64,000 nucleotides of DNA from Macrothele yani (Eukaryota; Arthropoda; Arachnida; Araneae; Macrothelidae). Below the pieces are notes generated by a model. That model was not told where the DNA came from and made no database searches. It saw only the letters and a program-made list of their open reading frames with translations. This document shows, piece after piece, positions 33,132-44,420 of the stretch. A program made the translations under genes and the position numbers. Each line of letters opens with the position of its first letter. Position 1 is the first letter of the stretch. The stretch covers positions 200,141,232 through 200,205,231 of the forward strand of contig CM076990.1 in NCBI GenBank assembly GCA_039090855.1. The letters are read 5' to 3'.

Positions 33132-34235
33132 CAGTTTTGAGTAGAAATATTTCACCCTTGTCGAAATTTTGCTTCTGTTTCTTGTTACAGTCCCATCTTT
33201 TTTCAGTGCCATAATGTTTCCTTCCCTTACTGAAATATCCCTTTGCTCTCTTCAGGCTTTGGTTGTTTTTTATTGCTTTTCTCACTAGTTCACAATTGAA
33301 TTTCCTTATGTCTTCAGTGACACTTTTCCGTACTGTCTTGCATAGTTCTATATATTCCACTTTGGAAGTTACTTCTTTATTTGTCCTCATCTCCCTTCTC
33401 TTTTGCATCAACATTTTTGTTTTTCCTGGAATTTTCTTCATGTGTAACTCGATCTTAGTACCACCTATTTTTGTTGCTGTTTCCATAAGAGTCTTGGTGA
33501 GTTCTCTGTTAACTTTAGAAATATCCACTTCTTCCGATGTTAGGCCTTCTAAAGCAGAGAATCTGTCCTTCAGTTCCAACTTGAAGGTATTATGATGTTT
33601 TTTAAGGTTGGTTATGTCTTATGAGTTTGCCACGTTCGAGTTTAGTGTTGAGGTGCATCTTACATCTCACCATTCTATGGTACTACCTGTGTTGAACTTG
33701 TTTAGCACACTGCAGTCTTCAATGATTAATTTTTGTTAAACATAATAAAATCAATTTCACTTGTCGTCCCATCTGGATGTCTCCACGTCCATTTCCTGTG
33801 TGGCTTTTTCTTGAAGGAGTTCATGAAAAACTTTTCTACTTCTGCAAACTCTACGAGAGTATTTCCACGTTGATTTCTGTTCCCATAGCCAAATTTACCA
33901 ACCGAAGTTTCATTCTGTTGCTGTTGCCCTATTTTTGCATTGAAATCACCCATAATGATCTTCAAGTGCTGTTGGCCCTTATTTAGATTCCGAATTTCCT
34001 CATAAAATTCTTCAATTTCTTCTTCAGGATGACTTGTGGTGGGTGCATAAGCAAGTGAATAATATGAGCCTGGTATCTTTTTGAGAGTTGGATATCGAGT
34101 CGTGCAGCCCTGTCCGAGGAACATTGTCCTTCACTCTTTTGTTTATTATAAATCCAACACCACTAGTTCTGCCAGTATCTGTCCCATGATAGTAGAAGAC
34201 AATGTTCACTTTTCAGTTCAATGAGATCTTCCCCT

Positions 34236-34465
34236 GCCGCCCCGGTGGCGCAGTGGTCTAAGCGATGGCCTCTGATCATTCGTCCGAAAGGGGTCCGGGT
34301 TCGAATCCCGGTGAGGCATGGATGTTGTGTTTGTCTTACGGCACTGGCTCTCTCCCTTCCCTGGAACCAGTGACCCTAAATTAGGGACGGGCGACTGCTT
34401 ATAGCCCATTGAGTTGCTCACGGTGGTCGTTAAACCTTCAATCAAAAAAAAAAAAAAAAAAAAAA
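34236..34465 (+). mobile_element. tRNA-derived SINE, copy 2
   Basis: Same family as 9377: gccgccccggtggcgcagtg head, ggttcgaatcc B-box, the conserved body, then a pure A tail. The exact 13-bp duplication gagatcttcccct flanks it (34223-34235 and 34466-34478). It lies within the endonuclease region of the minus-strand LINE, opposite to that element's orientation. Confidence 0.95.
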
Positions 34466-35072
34466 GAGATCTTCCCCTCTTCTTCTTACCTTGCTTAGCC
34501 CCACAATGTCCCAGTTGATCTTTTCGAGTTCCACCTCCAATTCAAGGAGCTTTGAATCAGAAGATACGGAACGTCCATTGAACGTAGCCAAGGTCAGCAT
34601 CAGATGGCAGCCTAGTCCGATCCTCCGGTGATTCTTAGCACCCTCTGCCTTCATGTCGCACTGGCTATTGCCTTGGCCAGGTACATTCCAGCTGCTGGGA
34701 ACAGAGGGCCAAGTTTGAAATTGTGTAAGCATATTTGGGGGTTAGGCCATAACTCACCACGCTGGGCAAGCAGGTTGGTGAGTGTTGTGTGTATATATAT
34801 ATATATTTTTTTTTTAAATTAGTGATGCATATATATATATATAAGGTAGAAAAACAAATGGGGGGCACAATATTTGGGGTCTGCCCTGGGTGCAGAAAAG
34901 CCTAGTTACACTGTTGTTCACTATATGTATATTATTCCTAAGATGTTAATCATTAAAGAGATCAAAAAGGTAAAATATTTTCAGTAAATCTTTTTGTTGC
35001 TATTGTACACACAGTAAATATGCCAAAGTATTTTCTTATGAATTAATTTTAATTGGTTATTCTTTCCCACAG

Positions 35073-35177
35073 AAAGCTGCATCCAAAGTTGAAGGGGATC
35101 TTCCTCCTGTTAAAGAAGAAAATGTACACCAAACAAAAAATGATCCAAAAAACAAGAGTGGATGTATTCTTCAATGA
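35073..35177 (+). CDS. BROX: BROX-like protein, last coding exon with CAAX box
   Basis: AG acceptor at 35071-35072 after a pyrimidine tract, in phase with the exon ending at 20662. It reads KAASKVEGDLPPVKEE, then a Lys/Asn-rich stretch, and ends KNKSGCILQ followed by TGA. The last four residues CILQ form a CAAX box; Gln at the last position favours farnesyltransferase. The vertebrate BROX C-terminus is likewise a farnesylated CAAX that helps place the protein on membranes, including the nuclear envelope. The charged, low-complexity linker before it is also typical. The four visible exons together encode the last 168 residues of a protein of about 410. Confidence 0.93.
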   Translation, partial: KAASKVEGDLPPVKEENVHQTKNDPKNKSGCILQ

Positions 35178-36085
35178 ATGTATAAGTCAGACTATATACT
35201 TTTAAAGTTATACACACCATGATGGGGCAATCTTTCTGTGATTATGTAGGATTAGTTTTGATGCTGTTAGGCAGTGTGAGTAGGATTTCCATGATGCAAA
35301 TCTAAAGTTTTGATGTTTTCTACTTAAAATCTTATTGACCGTGATTTTTTAAAAATCTGTTATGTTTTTATCAGATGCATACATCTTACAAAGTTGTTTC
35401 TCAGAAATCCAGAGCTCAACTTTTCAAAAACGAAAGTCACAATATTACCATTACACTTCCTTCTAGCTTCCTCCCCCCCTTTTTGGAGATTTAATTTAAT
35501 AAGAGTTCATATCAACCATTTATGCAAAATTTCGCATAAAATTAAAAAAAAATTCTTGGAAGAAATAGAAATACATATATATAACTTTACAAAAGAAAAC
35601 ATTTTGTACCACAGCGTAGAAAAAAAATAAGAATGTCGAATAGAAAGGTGCTGAAGTTTAGTGATAATCTACTAGCTAAGAGAAAATAAAAGTGTGCATT
35701 TAAAAACAGCCTTAACATGACATGAAGCACGTATTGTTAGATACTATTACTGAAGTTTAATTAAACTTCATCTTAATTTTAGTACTACTTTCAGCATTGA
35801 TAGCTTTTCAAATTTTAGTGTAATATGTAATGCACATATCTGAAATGGCTTCTTCAAATTCAGCAGATGTATTATGGTACAAGCATATGCAACCCTTTAA
35901 TATCTTAGCTGAAATGATACATCCCAAACTTGCTGTGAGTCAAGTTGGTAGCTCATCCTGTACATTGGGTAAAAATATGTTTCCTGTTTTACAAGGGAGG
36001 TCTCTATCTTCTACATTCTCTGTTAATAAGACAAATTTAGTGGATCAATAAATGTTTAGTTCCTTTTTTTTTTATTATTATTATT
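35178..36085 (+). other. BROX 3' UTR, extent unknown
   Basis: Sequence after the stop codon; AT-rich with several possible AATAAA-like signals. No poly(A) site can be chosen from sequence alone. A pair of signals at about 42170-42220 would imply a very long UTR containing transposons and is only a possibility. Confidence 0.5.
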
Positions 36086-36087
36086 TT

Positions 36088-37350
36088 GTACGAGGGAGGT
36101 TTCCAATGTTCTGGGAATTTGAGTTTCATTGTTTGCATTGTTGTATTTCATTATTTTATGGAAGATGATCTCCTTTGAGATGGTACCTCACCCCCCCCCA
36201 ACCAACCCATATCCCATGGCTTTTATTTATAAGTCTGTAGTGCTTTGCTTTTCGTTCAAGGAGTTGAAAATGCTCATCTTGCAGTGGTTTCTTCATTTCA
36301 GGAAACAGATGAAAGTCAGTGGTTGCTAAGTCAGGAATACTAAAGTCTATTATTAATCATCCAAATTTATTTTTAAAGAAAAATGATTGCTCCTTGAAAT
36401 TTAATCACACCTTGCACAGTAGCAGATCTGGGGGGTGGGATTGCTCTGGCCTAAAAAAAAAAAAAAAAAGAGACAGACAGACTTTGTGGAGGGTGTGCAC
36501 ACACACACACTATAAACTTGAAGCACGGCCCTTTCTTGGCATTGCAAGGCATTTTTAAATTTTCCATTAAAAATTGTTTAAATTTTTAAATCACAAACTG
36601 TGAACAAGAACTGAAAGAAGAAACTAACATGATGCTTTTTAAACCTCACATCTGGATAAAATCTTTCAAAATAAAGTTTGATCCTTTCTGTTGAAATGGG
36701 TTAATGTAATAGAAAAATTTCCAGCTTGGAAATTTGTTACTGTTTCTTCCTTTTTTTCTTTTATATATATATTGCCCAGTTGAGTTACGTACTTTATACT
36801 CTGTCACCTGCACTATCTCTCACACACTTTAAAGTCTACCACCACATGGTGACTTTTCCAGCTCCCAATTACTAATGGTGCCAGACAATACTAAAAAAGT
36901 AGAACAAAGTTGACCCATCACTCTTCATGATCAGTCAAAATCTCTTTTCACTTCTGCTGTCTGTTTCTAAATCTGTAGTTTTTGTTGTTGTTTGTTTTAT
37001 TTTCTGCTGAAGCTAGAACAGAACATTTTATATAAAAATTTACAGCAAATTTCAGTTATGAAAACCTATGAAATTCATTATTATAATTTTACAAAAATAA
37101 AAGTATTAATTATTTAGATATTAGCCGTTTAAAAAGGGAAAAATCTACTTGGGTGCAATCACCCCTGCCCCTAGATCTGCTACTGATCTTGCATGGGTCC
37201 AATTTTAATGTTTGAAATGTGGCTGTACTCAGCAACTGAAGCAAACTGCTGAGCTTAGCTTGCTACATAATCACATAAATAAGATGTTACTTATTTAACC
37301 GTTATGTGATTCATCGTGCATTTTTATACTCAAGCAACAGAACTCAACTC
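36088..37350 (-). mobile_element. Mariner relic, antisense, split by a hAT MITE
   Basis: A mariner-type end, TA followed by cgagggaggtttc and gttctgggaatt, lies at about 36088-36120. Further right, gatgaaagtcagtggttgct (36309-36328) resembles the antisense of a mariner transposase block. No right terminal repeat was found, so the far boundary is a guess. Confidence 0.5.
36417..37185. mobile_element. Non-autonomous hAT element (769 bp)
   Basis: Inverted ends begin cagtagcagatct and continue with a matching G-rich block and a GATTGC-like motif. An 8-bp duplication with one mismatch flanks them: accttgca (36409-36416) and atcttgca (37186-37193). The length of the duplication and CAG...CTG ends fit hAT. 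There is no coding capacity. Confidence 0.8.
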
Positions 37351-38880
37351 ATAGAACCTTGACAACATCCTTCATATGTATGCAGCTGTAAGATTTCAGG
37401 GGTGGGATTGACTATGTATGACTTGTTTTGGAGCAGGAATTTTTTTATTTGTAGCAGGGACATCAAACTTTGGGGTAGCTAAAATATCCTATTAATGACA
37501 TTAAAGGACAAGCATGTAACATCTTAAGACATCTGTAGAAACTGGGTTATTACAATAAACATGTGTGTGTTTCACAATCTGTTAGTATAATTATCACAAA
37601 CTTGTATGTTTTTTTTTTCTATAATATATTTGTTTTTTAAACTGATTTCTCTTTCTTTTTACCAGCTATTAAATATGTCTCAGATTGATTAAATGTTCTT
37701 CAGCCACACTGTTCTAGCTGCCTTTTAAAAGTTTTACTGAACTTTATGTAGACTGGTTAAAATGGTCCTTTAAAAAATAGCTGGATCCAGCATGTGTTGT
37801 TCATGCCTAAAATATCACTCATAAAAATCTTATCTTCACAAGCTGGTTATTATTTGAGACTATGCTTCTAAAAATGGATGCTTTCATACAGATGCCAGAT
37901 TTTATCTTCTAGAATGTAAATACCAAATCTTTAGCATGTGTGTAATAGGTTTAAATAAACTCCTGTCATTTAGCAACGACCGAAATGAAGAACTTGGAAA
38001 TAAAAATCTGGCAACTAGTCTTGCTCTATTTATTTACAAGTGATCAGGACCTCGGTCAGGTTTAAAGTGCTTCTATGCTAACTCACAAATTTCATTCCTT
38101 TATGTGTGAATTGCATTTTTCACATTTCTGCAAGGCACCTAATTGAAATTAAAGGTTGCTTATGGTAATTATTGACATGTTATACAGCTTTAAAATAATG
38201 ATTCTGGATCCAGTGTTATGTACAGTAATGAAATTTTCCCATCAACAAAATGAAGTAAAAATCCATTGTTCAATATGCATATACAGTATAATTGCTAGCA
38301 TATGCTGTCATAAAGTTAACCTTCACTCACCTGTCAACAACAGCAATATGTTGAGAGCTTATTACACGTAGTAAAATGTTGACAAAGTAATTAACCCACT
38401 CCCCCAGTGATGTATTTTTTTTTTTTTCGTTTTTCATTCTTTTGACGCTCCCAGTTATGAAGACAGTGTGGAAGAAAATTGTGATGTTCACACAAGACTT
38501 GCAATTTTGTGACTTGATAATTTCAAGAAGTAGATGAATAACATTGGGCAGAACCTCAAAAGCATACTTCCAGCATTACAGGATACTAAATTAATTGGTA
38601 AAAACAAATTTAAGAATGGAAAATGCGTTGAAATTCTGTCAAATTCTTACTAAAAAAATACTTTTGATCATTTTTTTCACTGAATGAAATATACTTTACA
38701 TGCAGCTGCCAGATTCATAGCATTTAATTTAGGTGTCTAGTTTTGAGACAGGTTCCCAAATCATTGAAATGTAGAGAATTGCAGTTTTTTTGTGTGTGTG
38801 GGGGGAGGGGGTCTGTATAGTAAGTTGCAGTACACTAATGAATAAACATTAGAATAATTCTTGACATCCTTATATCACGC
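37350..38880. other. AT-rich sequence, nothing recognised
   Basis: Downstream of BROX; a few short frames, no family recognised. A G-rich run lies at 38795-38812. Confidence 0.5.
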
Positions 38881-38914
38881 ATAAGTTATGTTAAAAATTA
38901 TAAGTGGTGGGACG

Positions 38915-38942
38915 TTTCGGTAGTGACTTCTACCTTCATCAG
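38915..38942 (-). ncRNA. Hammerhead-ribozyme-like core of PLE-2
   Basis: The minus strand reads CTGATGA, stem II ggtag/ctacc around a short loop, then GAAA and CGTC. All core positions are intact, and the placement at the 3' side of a GIY-YIG PLE matches the known association. Stem I and the very short stem III were not verified. Confidence 0.75.
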
Positions 38943-39099
38943 GCATGGAATGAAACACGTGGTATAAGTATTGGTTGCCAAATTTCAAAATAGCTTTTCA
39001 AATGATAGGTATGTGAAAAGATGCATCTGTATTGCAGGTGATAGGGGTAAGGTAGATTTCAATGCTATCGCGGTACCCGAGGGCTTTCCGATTGCTGAA

Positions 39100-40262
39100 C
39101 GAAGCGATGTGTTTTTTGCTAATCAGGACTCGCGGATGTATCGCTGATGGTTAAAATTGAAAGGGAAGTGGAAGTTACCTTTCTTAACAGCGATATGTTC
39201 CACCAATTGCCGATTGATGCTGCGGTAAGTACTACCAACCAATATAGTGGGTAACACCTGTGGAAGTGTTGACAGGGATAGAGTAGACACCTTGTAACTC
39301 TAAGGGTTTACTGGGATCCCTGTTTTTAAGGTTAAGAAGCTGTGGAGGTAGTTTAACAGCAATCCTGTAGCCAAAAGACTTGAAAATAAAGCAAACTTTA
39401 TGAGTGAAAGACAGGCTAAAGGGCAAAGTGCCAACAAACTGATGAGTGGTGGAAAGTTCAGGCCGTGAACTAGTAGCTCTGTTCTGCGATTCAAATTTCT
39501 TAATTAGTCTATGTACTAAGAGGGGTGGAAAGCCATGAAATTTGCCAGTGTTGATGATGTTCTTTTTGAAGAGCAGAAGGGCTGTTGCAAATAAGGTTAG
39601 CTCTGTGTATGTACAACTTTATAGCAGCCAATTTGTATTTTTCAAAGGTTCAAGAACAGTAAGGGATGATATTATGGGTGGCAGTTTTCCTGTAAACAGA
39701 TAGACCAAGTGAGAAGTCTGGGTTGATAACATCCAGAAAACTAATATTGTTGTTGACCTGTTCTTGAGACGAGAATTTTATATGAGGCAATTTGGAAGTC
39801 ATAGAGGACATAAGTTCAGAGTGTTTCTGGTGTGGCCAAATGATGATGATGATGTCATCAATGTACCTTAACCAAATGGAGGAGGGTTTTAGGAGGGATG
39901 GGGCAACGATTATTTTTTCAATATTCTGCAAATAAGGGGAAAGAGAAGAATCCATTGGTACACCTTGTTTTTGTTGGTAGTAGATACCATTGTATACAAA
40001 ACAGGAATACTTTTCCAATGAATCAAAACAGTCATAAAGATCTTTGATGAGTTCCCCAGGGAGTTCTTGGTGCTCTATTAGTTTTTTGACCTTGAGCAAT
40101 GTAGGCATCAAAGAAAGGAACAGAAGGAAATAATAAATCTACGTCAAAGGTGTATAAGAAATCTTGAGGATTGATGGTTGAAGGGAGTTTCTGGATAAAG
40201 TCTTGAATCAATACAACAGAATAAGGATGATTTTTTGTCAGAACATTGCAACAGTTGACCAA
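39100..40262 (-). pseudogene. PLE reverse transcriptase plus GIY-YIG ORF, broken
   Basis: Reverse-transcriptase blocks are FLYTFDVDLLFPSVPFFDAY (palm A), HQELPGELIKDLYDC, YQQKQGVPMDSSLSPYLQNI (the usual GSPLSP region is changed to SSLSP and shortened), and LRYIDDIIIIIWPHQKH (catalytic loop with both Asp). Then FLDVINPDFSLGLSVYRKTA and KLAAIKSYIHRANLI. The endonuclease part has LQGVYSIPVNTSTGVTHYIG, the GIY and YIG signature pair. PLE reverse transcriptases are telomerase-related. Frameshifts near 40110, 39640 and 39230 show it is inactive. Confidence 0.88.
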
Positions 40263-41129
40263 TTATTACCTTTCAAGATTGACTGCTGGAGAAAAGGTAT
40301 TTTCAATTAAGGGCTTAATAGGATTTCCAATTTTATGTAACTTGATCTTTAAAAACAAGCTCGGAGTACAATAATTAGCTGGGAGGGGAGATTTCTCTTA
40401 AGAGAGATTCCAGAAAAGATTTTTAGAAAGCTTGGTAACAGCTTTACATAGTTTTTCAGTGTCTTATGCAATTGTTTTTTTCCAGGAACTCAGTTACTTT
40501 GTTGTCCAATGAAAACAGGACATCCTGCCTTGTCTGCTTTACAAACTGCAAGATTATTATTATAAAATTCGTGCAAAAATCGGCTATTGCTATTTTCAAT
40601 CGGTTTGAACCTCGGAAATAGCAATAGCCAATTTTGCACGAATGATCAGTGGTTGTGCGGGATCGGTGTTTTGGATCGCTGCTTCCAGTAGTGAAATAGT
40701 ATGTGGTAGGCTAGGATTAGCAGAAGGAGAAAATTTGGGTGTATTTGAAAGCAGTTTATTAATTTCAGCTGGAAGAGGTACATAAGACAAGTTCACATAC
40801 CTTGGAAAGTTGGTATCAGCAACCTCCGTGGGAGCCGAACTTCAAGTGTTCTTTTGTGTGGAGGCTAGGTGTTGAAACTTGTTTTCAAGTCTTTTTGTTT
40901 CCCAACTGTGAGTCCTGGATATATTTTCATGAATTCGGATCATAAAATTGTCCAGTAATGCTGGATGGGTGGCAAAAGATAGATGTTCAAATAACTATAT
41001 TCTCACTGATGGATAGAGTTATTTGAACATCTCTATTCTTCTATAAGTTTGTTCTTCTCTGATTTGAAGTTTAGAAATTTGCATTTTGCCTGAAAGCTGA
41101 AACTCCAATTGTCTTCTCTTTATATTTCT

Positions 41130-43205
41130 GGGTCCCCGTAATTGGTCTTAAACTGGACAACTAAATTTATGATGATCTATCTGGCAGTTATCTGCGAAGT
41201 GCATTACAACTGTAATTGTAAAACACAACCAGAAGCTTCCAGGGATTTTCATTGAAAATTAATAAGCTTTTTTATGGTGTCTTTGTCACCCAAAACTTTA
41301 TCAATAGAAAAATATGTACTATTGAGTGAAGAGGAAATGTTTGCCTTTCCCATTATTTGTTTCTTTTCTTCAAGCATATATATATATAAATTATGTACAT
41401 TCTTCAGTTCCACATTTTTGGACATAATTTTTACCCAGCTACTGTTAAAAACATTTTATGGTATTTTGACATTTATTGTTAAAACTTTGTATATGTTGAT
41501 CTTCCTTTCTTTAATTTTTTATAAATCTTTATGTAAATGAAGCTTTTATCATGGTGGAATTTTAATTTAAATATAAAGTCTCTTACTGGATGCTTTATTA
41601 TATTTTATCTGTGTAATTCCTCTGTATGTTGCCTGACATTTTTCTCTTCTAACGTTAATCTTTTATTTTTTCTTACTCTTCATTTCTCAGTGAAAATCTT
41701 GTCAGTTTTCTTTTGTTGTGATGTATATGCAATGAAGTAAGTTTTCTTTGCAGGTGTAAAAATGCATATATGTTGATTGAACTTCACTTTGAAAGTTGTA
41801 TACGTTAAAAAAAACAACAAAAAAAAACTTGAATGTGTAAAAGTTCCTCAGTAACTTTTTTTTTACTGTGTGTAGTTGCTTTGTTTCCACATATTAAGAT
41901 TTTTTATGTTGCTGTTAACATGTTAATTTTAATTTGATTGGAATATGATACATTTTGACTAACTTTTGTTAAGAAGCCTTTTGACTTCTTATTTTAACAC
42001 CATAGTAGCTTGTATAACATGTATTTTAGTGTAGCATATGTAAACTTTTTTAACAGTTGCAGTACTGTTTATGTAAATGAGGGTACTCCATTTTTGAAAG
42101 AAAGAGATGTAAACTAATATTTGTAAATAATGTTGGCTGATTAAATATTTTCTTGTAAGAATTTGCAATAAATAAATGCTGTATTAATGATTTGTCTTCA
42201 TATTATGTCTGCAATAAAAAAAAAATTCCCATGTTGCAGCCTTAACTCATTGCGAAACTGTGGTAGACACTTCAAATTTTGGTAGGTTGTTTTTCATTGT
42301 CAAAGTTGCAGAGGCCAGTTTTGAGTTGAAATGCCAAATGGAGAGCTTACTAGAAGCAAAAATATTACCATGCTATTTCTACAGGAACTAGGGAGGCAGC
42401 TGAGAACATATTCCTGCCCCCCCCCAGTATATATCTCTCATAAGATGCAAATGAATTATTTTATTAGTAATCAGATTTATTTTTCTTTGCAATGCACGTA
42501 GTGCTTCATTGCCTAAATTATTTTACCTATGGTTCATAAAGTATTATACAGGTTGTGTTTGTTAAACTAAATTTTATTACATTCCTTCTGAAAGAAAAAT
42601 GCATAGCTGCAGCCAAAGCTTTAGAAACATATCAGCACCTAATGGAATGACTTAAAATAGTTTTTAAGGAGGTATTGTGAATTTATAACAGATTTTTTTC
42701 TGTATTCATGTAATCCAAAGACACACACACACAGTGCGTTAAATAAAAATATTTTTCATACTTTAGAGGTACAGGAGGTTGGTACTCACAGCATAATCAA
42801 CCACTGTAGTGAAAATCCGAAATGTTATGCCCAGGCTGCGCAAGGTAAGGTTTAGCTAGTATACATAAGTTTATTTTTTACCATAATACATCAAGTTTCC
42901 TTTGTGACATCTGTATGCATGTATTCATAGTGTCTATTGCAATATCTTTTGGCATACTCTTTTTTAGACAACTTATGTATACATTACACTGTCCAGTTTG
43001 GCTCTCCATCATTGCTAGACTAAATGCAGTTTCAGTGTACATATTAACAAGACCTCAGTAATGAATGGTGTCATAACTATTCATAGAAGTTTTTACTCTA
43101 AGTGCTTTAAATTACTTATAATATTTACAAGGAATTATGGTGAAACCTCTATTCATCTTTCCTGGATGAAGTGCTCATTTTGTTCAGTCCCTGATAAGTC
43201 CCACA
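41130..43205. other. AT-rich sequence, nothing recognised
   Basis: Long AT-rich stretch. AATAAA-like signals at about 42168-42180 and 42212 are followed by an A-run; they could serve as a distal polyadenylation region or mean nothing. Confidence 0.45.
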
Positions 43206-43559
43206 TATATAGATGCCAACTAGTACGGATTTTTGGTTGCTGTTACGGAAGTACGGAAACACCGCTGAAATTACGGAAAATCGCCATTTGATTTAATTTT
43301 CTGAGATAGAAAGCAAATTTTCATCAACTTAAAAATTTTTTGTTGGTACTTCAAGTTTTTCTGGGGAAAAAAATTAAATGCTACATTCAGGGCAGCCAGA
43401 CCTGCGCTAGCTCGCGCCAAAACGTTGTTCTTGCGCCATTCTGGCTAAAAAAATCGCCATTTCGACGAAATCTGCGGCAATTTTGCGCCAAAAGTTTAAA
43501 TTTACCGGTCATCGATATTTTAGCGTTATCTTACGACATTCGAAATCGATTCAGCGGTT

Positions 43560-44420
43560 AATTCGTGACGCGAGATTCTTCCGCGGATTCGCCTCCATGT
43601 TTCTTTTTTCCATTTTCAAGATCGATGCAAAAGTGAAGAAATTTTGGGGATATTAGTTTGGGGGGGGGGGGGGTCGTATTCTGTCTGGGGACGTTGTTTT
43701 GTCTTTTTAAACGTTCGGAAACGGAAGTTTAACGAAGTGCAGATTTTTCCCGTAATCATATTTTTTTTTCTCACGCGATGTTGCTTCTGTTCAGTATTGT
43801 TAAATATAATTTCATTGCATAATTTCAGCTTGAAATTGTAGGCAACGATTTCCGAAAACGGAAGTTAGGCCGCCCGAGAACTTCCCCGTGCCGCCCCGGT
43901 GGCGCAGTGGTCTAAGGCGCTGGCCTCTGATCATTCGTCCGTAAGGGGTCTGGGTTCGAATCCCGGTCAGGCATGGATGTTGTGTTTGTCTTACGGCACT
44001 GGCTCTCTCTCCCTTCCCTGGAACCAGTGACCCTAAATTAGGGACGGGCGACTGCTTATAGCCCATTGAGTTGCTCACGGTGGTCGTTAAACCTCCAATA
44101 AAAAAAAAAACTTCCCCGTAATCTTCGGTGACGAGATTCTCACGCTGATTCGAGGAATTCCATCTTTTGTTGTTATCATTTGGACCATGTACAAAATCGA
44201 TGCATAACTGAACTTAAATTTTGGGAGGATTGGTGGCGCCGGGGGGTCGTTTTCTCCGTCGAAGGACGAAATTTCATCCTTCGAAAACGGAAAGTAGACG
44301 GAAGTAAGATTTCTCTGGTAATCATAACTTTTTTTTTTCTCGCAATTTTTCCTCGACCCAGTATTGTTAGATATAATTTTATTCCATAAATATTTGTATT
44401 TCAGCTTGTAAATGTTGGAT
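43560..44420 (+). repeat. 330-bp module array in hAT family X, copy 1
   Basis: Module landmarks recur: cttccgcggattcg at about 43577 and a variant at about 44134, ccgaaaacggaag near 43855, and tcacgcgatgttgcttctgt near 43775 with tcgcaattttt near 44340. Correcting for the SINE, the period is about 330 bp. The same module occurs at 50940-51500, inverted at 11830-12745, and inverted again at 63720-64000. Confidence 0.75.
43890..44108 (+). mobile_element. tRNA-derived SINE, copy 3
   Basis: Same head, B-box and body as the copies at 9377 and 34236, with a short A tail. The duplication aacttccccgt (43879-43889 and 44109-44119) flanks it. It lies inside the hAT module array. Confidence 0.95.

Larger units (their letters stand above)
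31065..34620 (-). pseudogene. LINE endonuclease/reverse-transcriptase ORF, broken
   Basis: Endonuclease blocks: LATFNGRSV with LELEVELEKINWDIVGLSKV (about 34480-34590), then past the SINE IIMGDFNAKIG and SEIDFIMFNKN (33726-34124). A linker is at 33140-33579. Reverse transcriptase: NYRPISLLSVVYKVF, GFRSGYSTVDHI and FIDYEKAFDSV (31941-32342), then RQGDTVSPKLFNATLQNV and the catalytic loop (31342-31926). That loop reads YFAHD instead of YADD: the first of its paired aspartates is His, which should abolish polymerisation. Frame breaks also occur near 31935 and elsewhere. The C-terminal tail matches the copy at 24724. Confidence 0.9.
31062..34780 (-). mobile_element. Near full-length RTE-type LINE carrying nested insertions
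   Basis: On the minus strand the order is 5' leader (about 34780-34640), apurinic-type endonuclease, reverse transcriptase, C-terminal tail, and 3' end at about 31062 (gattgataatggttgac). Two younger elements interrupt it: a SINE at 34236-34465 in the endonuclease region and a Merlin element at 32586-33131 between endonuclease and reverse transcriptase. The 5' end is taken from the extent of recognisable sequence and is approximate. Confidence 0.88.
38880..41120 (-). mobile_element. Penelope-like element PLE-2
   Basis: This is the most complete PLE in the window. From right to left on the minus strand: an N-terminal region (about 41120-40260, including the ORF at 40596-40796), reverse transcriptase (40262-39650), GIY-YIG endonuclease (about 39420-39100), and a hammerhead-like core at the 3' side (38915-38942). 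A 25-bp inverted repeat around 40571-40641 interrupts the N-terminal part. The ORF is broken by frameshifts. Confidence 0.88.

Noticed and set aside
34218..34445. Minus-strand ORF through the SINE (also 43812-44078)
   Set aside because: The same reading appears in each SINE copy because the DNA is repeated; no independent coding evidence.
40571..40641. Separate palindromic insert within PLE-2
   Set aside because: Arms are only about 25 bp with no site duplication; could be a local inversion duplication.
42168..42220. BROX polyadenylation site
   Set aside because: Signals look plausible, but many AATAAA-like strings occur in AT-rich DNA and two transposons lie in between; not callable without transcripts.
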